Positions 61,995-64,000 of a DNA stretch of 64,000 nt are shown piece by piece. Within the stretch, counting starts at the first letter, position 1, and the number at the start of each line of letters is the position of its first letter. This stretch comes from Thaumasiovibrio subtropicus (GTDB lineage Bacteria; Pseudomonadota; Gammaproteobacteria; Enterobacterales; Vibrionaceae). The position numbers were made by a program, and so were the translations under genes. Below the pieces are notes generated by a model. It searched no databases. It was not told the DNA's origin and worked only from the letters and a program-made list of their open reading frames with translations. The stretch lies in assembly GCF_019703835.1 (NCBI RefSeq), contig NZ_AP023054.1, positions 1,736,001 through 1,800,000 of the forward strand, read 5' to 3'.

Positions 61995-62822
61995 GTCAAC
62001 TTGAGTAGCATCGTAACTACGGACATGTAACGCCTTCAAATCATTAAGTTCAGAGAATGGTAGAGAGTAAAACTCTTTTTCTGGTTTGAGCCTTAAATAT
62101 TTAAGATGTGGAAAGCTTGAAAGATGAAAGTTTGCATGCGGCACTTCATAACTTGGAGCAACCAAAACCTGGAGATTCTTACTCTGAGTCATCTCGTGCA
62201 AGTTGCTAACCGTACCGTTGACCGCAAAATATTCCAAATTGACTTGATTGTACAGGTTATTCAAACGATGTGCGATTAGAGTTTCCGAGCTGATTGATTT
62301 TAACTTACTCGGATTAGGTAACACTACCTTGTCTGACTCAATTAAGTTCAACTCTAAGTAAATCAATTCGTTAAGGCTTGATATATCGACTACTTTTAGC
62401 GGAGAAACATCTCGATCGAGTGTGATCATGAGGGATTTTAGATCCTTGAATTTATTAATAAATTCAAGATCTAGAATCTTCTCTGACTTAATGCTTAGAA
62501 CTTCAATATCACCAGATTTATTAAGAAATACTTCAGTACGGTTTGATCTGCATGGGCGAGTCTTGTCCGACAGTATAAACTCGCATTTAGGCTCTATTAA
62601 GTATGATGCACCTATTTTACGTGTGTCATTCCAAATGCGATAGCTTGTATCTTCATCTTCAACATACACTCTTAACGATGAGTCAATAATCCCTTGGCCG
62701 TATAGTTTACTTATCAACGCGTACTGTTCTGACTTCTCAACAATCTCTTTTTCTTGTGGGCTTAGCTCGACCGCTAATGCACCTGATGCTATAAACCATA
62801 AAATTACTAATAACTTCATCAT
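61545..62822 (-). CDS. Exported leucine-rich-repeat protein
   Basis: A 425-residue protein with signal peptide MMKLLVILWFIASGALA and cleavage before VEL. A non-repeat N-terminal region (EQYALISKLYGQGIIDSSLR) precedes a series of 20-23-residue leucine-rich repeats (LKSLMITLDRDVSPLKVVDI, LKTLKVVYTNIDEIGDLRSN, LRTLEVSSSHVSKIPNLSFL, LYQLDLAGNNISVVENLNDL), with LxxLxLxxNxI cores. Two cysteines (EPKCEFILSDKTRPC) may form a disulphide. LRR surfaces bind proteins, so an inhibitor, immunity or adhesion role is possible but not shown. The 3' half is shared with the next gene upstream. Confidence 0.75.
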   Translation of the reverse strand: MMKLLVILWFIASGALAVELSPQEKEIVEKSEQYALISKLYGQGIIDSSLRVYVEDEDTSYRIWNDTRKIGASYLIEPKCEFILSDKTRPCRSNRTEVFLNKSGDIEVLSIKSEKILDLEFINKFKDLKSLMITLDRDVSPLKVVDISSLNELIYLELNLIESDKVVLPNPSKLKSISSETLIAHRLNNLYNQVNLEYFAVNGTVSNLHEMTQSKNLQVLVAPSYEVPHANFHLSSFPHLKYLRLKPEKEFYSLPFSELNDLKALHVRSYDATQVDLPSSLEYLEIEGLENKKMPNLSALRQLKTLKVVYTNIDEIGDLRSNTNLRTLEVSSSHVSKIPNLSFLENLYQLDLAGNNISVVENLNDLKGIKDIVLINNPIEKFELSDIDNLKFVSILHNYTHPTDPDFRYKVRNLKRFGSFERPKR

Positions 62823-62836
62823 TCATTACCCGTTAC

Positions 62837-63307
62837 CTAAGCCCTGCTCATAACATACTAGCGCTTTGGTCGTTCAAATGATCCAAAGCGTTTTAGGTTT
62901 CTTACTTTATATCTAAAATCTGGATCTGTTGGATGAGTATAGTTATGTAAAATGTTCACAAATTTCAGATTATCTATGTCACTGAGTTCGAATTTCTCAA
63001 TCGGATTATTTATCAAAACGATATCCTTGATCCCCTTAAGATCATTCAAATTCTCAACAACTGAAATATTGTTACCGGCAAGATCGAGTTGATACAGATT
63101 TTCTAAGAAGGAAAGGTTCGGTATCTTGGATACATGACTAGAAGAAACCTCAAGGGTACGAAGATTCGTATTATTCCTCAAATCACCAATTTCATCAATG
63201 TTTGTATAAACAACTTTTAGTGTCTTTAATTGTCTAAGCGCCGATAAATTTGGCATTTTTTTGTTCTCTAAACCTTCAATCTCTAGGTATTCCAGTGATG
63301 GTGGTAG
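62837..63307 (-). repeat. Direct repeat, upstream copy (LRR gene 3' half)
   Basis: Near-identical partner of 61524-61994. Beyond its right edge the two genes diverge strongly, which suggests gene conversion or a recent partial duplication. Confidence 0.9.
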
Positions 63308-64000
63308 ATCAACTAGGTTGGCATCATATCCATTAACATGCAAGGCCTTTAAAGAAGTGAGGTCTGAGAATGGAAGAGAGAAAAATTCTTTTCCATTCTT
63401 GAGGGCAAAGTACTGTAAATTTTTAAACTTTCCAAGTTCAATTTTCCCAATCGCACTTTCATTGTCAGTAGCAGTTAGAACTAATGAGATCATCACTATT
63501 ATTTATTTTTCCAAACCGTTAAGCTCTCCATACATTTCGAAATAAACAAGCTTATCTTTATTATCGATATTGTCTATACTGTTTGCTTTAAAAGTTACAG
63601 ATTTTATTACTTCTAAGTTATTGGAAACGGGCAGGATCATGACCTGAGTGGACATTGAGTTTAATTCTAAATGAACAAGGTTGGATAAAAATGAAAGGTC
63701 AATCTTTTCATAACCCGGCCTCTGTCCACTTAACTTAATCATTAATACTTTTATGCTTCCTATACTTCTTAATAAATTAAAGTCAAAATTTTTATCTGAT
63801 CTCAAGTTTACAATAATTGCATTACCATCCTGATCAATAACTATTTCATTTCGATTTGATTTACACGGCCTGACTTTACTTCCAAGTATTAATTGACAGT
63901 TGGGATTTGAAATTTCAGAATAACCTAATCGGCTTTTGTTTTGCCAGAGACGATAGGTTGTCTCATCACTTTCAACATACACTCTTAACGGTGAATCAAT
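62858..64000 (-). pseudogene. Second leucine-rich-repeat gene with an in-frame stop (cut by window edge)
   Basis: Reading the minus strand from the window edge gives IDSPLRVYVESDETTYRLWQ, in the same frame as the later part. The frame meets a TAA at 63503-63505 (after EMYGELNGLEK) and resumes in the same frame as IIVMISLVLTATDNESAIGK to the end at 62858. Aligned with the neighbouring gene, 49 residues around the stop match in length exactly, so it is a nonsense change and not a frameshift. The N-terminal half is diverged from the neighbour (PNCQLILGSKVRPC against PKCEFILSDKTRPC) and the C-terminal half is nearly identical. The 5' end lies outside the window. Confidence 0.75.

Noticed and set aside
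62858..63496. Downstream part of the second LRR gene as an independent gene with a GTG start
   Set aside because: It is in the same frame as the upstream part, without a ribosome site, and aligned lengths match the intact neighbour through the stop codon.
1..64000. tRNA, rRNA and known riboswitches
   Set aside because: No sequence resembling these was found by eye on either strand.

Overview
The window reads as a stretch of a Vibrio (Vibrionaceae) chromosome around the replication terminus of chromosome 1. An apparently intact dif1 site lies at 22061-22088: a XerC arm AGTGCGCATTA, centre TGTATG and XerD arm TTATGTTAAAT. Other Vibrio-like features are a TonB2-type cluster with TtpC, a complete haem-uptake locus (hutWXZ and hutBCD), a group-2 Mrp antiporter operon and integron attC sites of the V. 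parahaemolyticus/V. vulnificus type. The species cannot be fixed from the sequence alone. No tRNA, rRNA or CRISPR array was seen.

Layout. 1-3.6 kb: minus-strand genes for a MASE1 sensor (partial), a nucleoside deoxyribosyltransferase-like protein, a phospholipase D/cardiolipin synthase-like enzyme and a PAS-GGDEF diguanylate cyclase. 4.0-14.6 kb: an accessory, cassette-like region of short, mostly plus-strand genes (NUDIX, GNAT, pentapeptide, VOC, NTF2-like, DUF2726, Mrr-like nuclease, two HEPN-like proteins, several unknowns). They are separated by attC-like sites in the right half and by a different structured repeat in the left half. Six genes here are broken by a one-base shift at a short A or T run. 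15.0-22.1 kb: a complete-looking filamentous prophage (zot, pVI-like, pIII-like, coat, ssDNA-binding, gpA-type Rep, divergent repressor) abutting dif1; the last codons of the repressor are dif1 itself.

22.4-32.8 kb: argC, GNAT, a small conserved protein, DUF445, MATE, FMN reductase, then a Fur-box-preceded operon DUF3450-ttpC-exbB-exbD-tonB-TPR, which energises outer-membrane iron and haem receptors. 33-40.4 kb: an exporter-type ABC protein and the hut genes (hutZ, hutX, hutW on minus; hutBCD on plus), with a Fur box in the hutW/hutB gap. TonB-driven haem entry, periplasmic binding (HutB), inner-membrane import (HutCD) and cytoplasmic haem handling (HutWXZ) therefore sit side by side under apparent iron control.

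40.7-61.5 kb is conserved backbone: small conserved genes, an exported alpha/beta hydrolase, hrpA, azlCD with an AraC regulator, the mrpACDEFG operon, a second MATE with a divergent AraC regulator, a TerB-like protein, two overlooked small membrane-anchored proteins, and hrpB. 61.5-64 kb holds two tandem exported leucine-rich-repeat genes with near-identical 3' halves and diverged 5' halves; the upstream copy has an in-frame stop and runs off the window edge.
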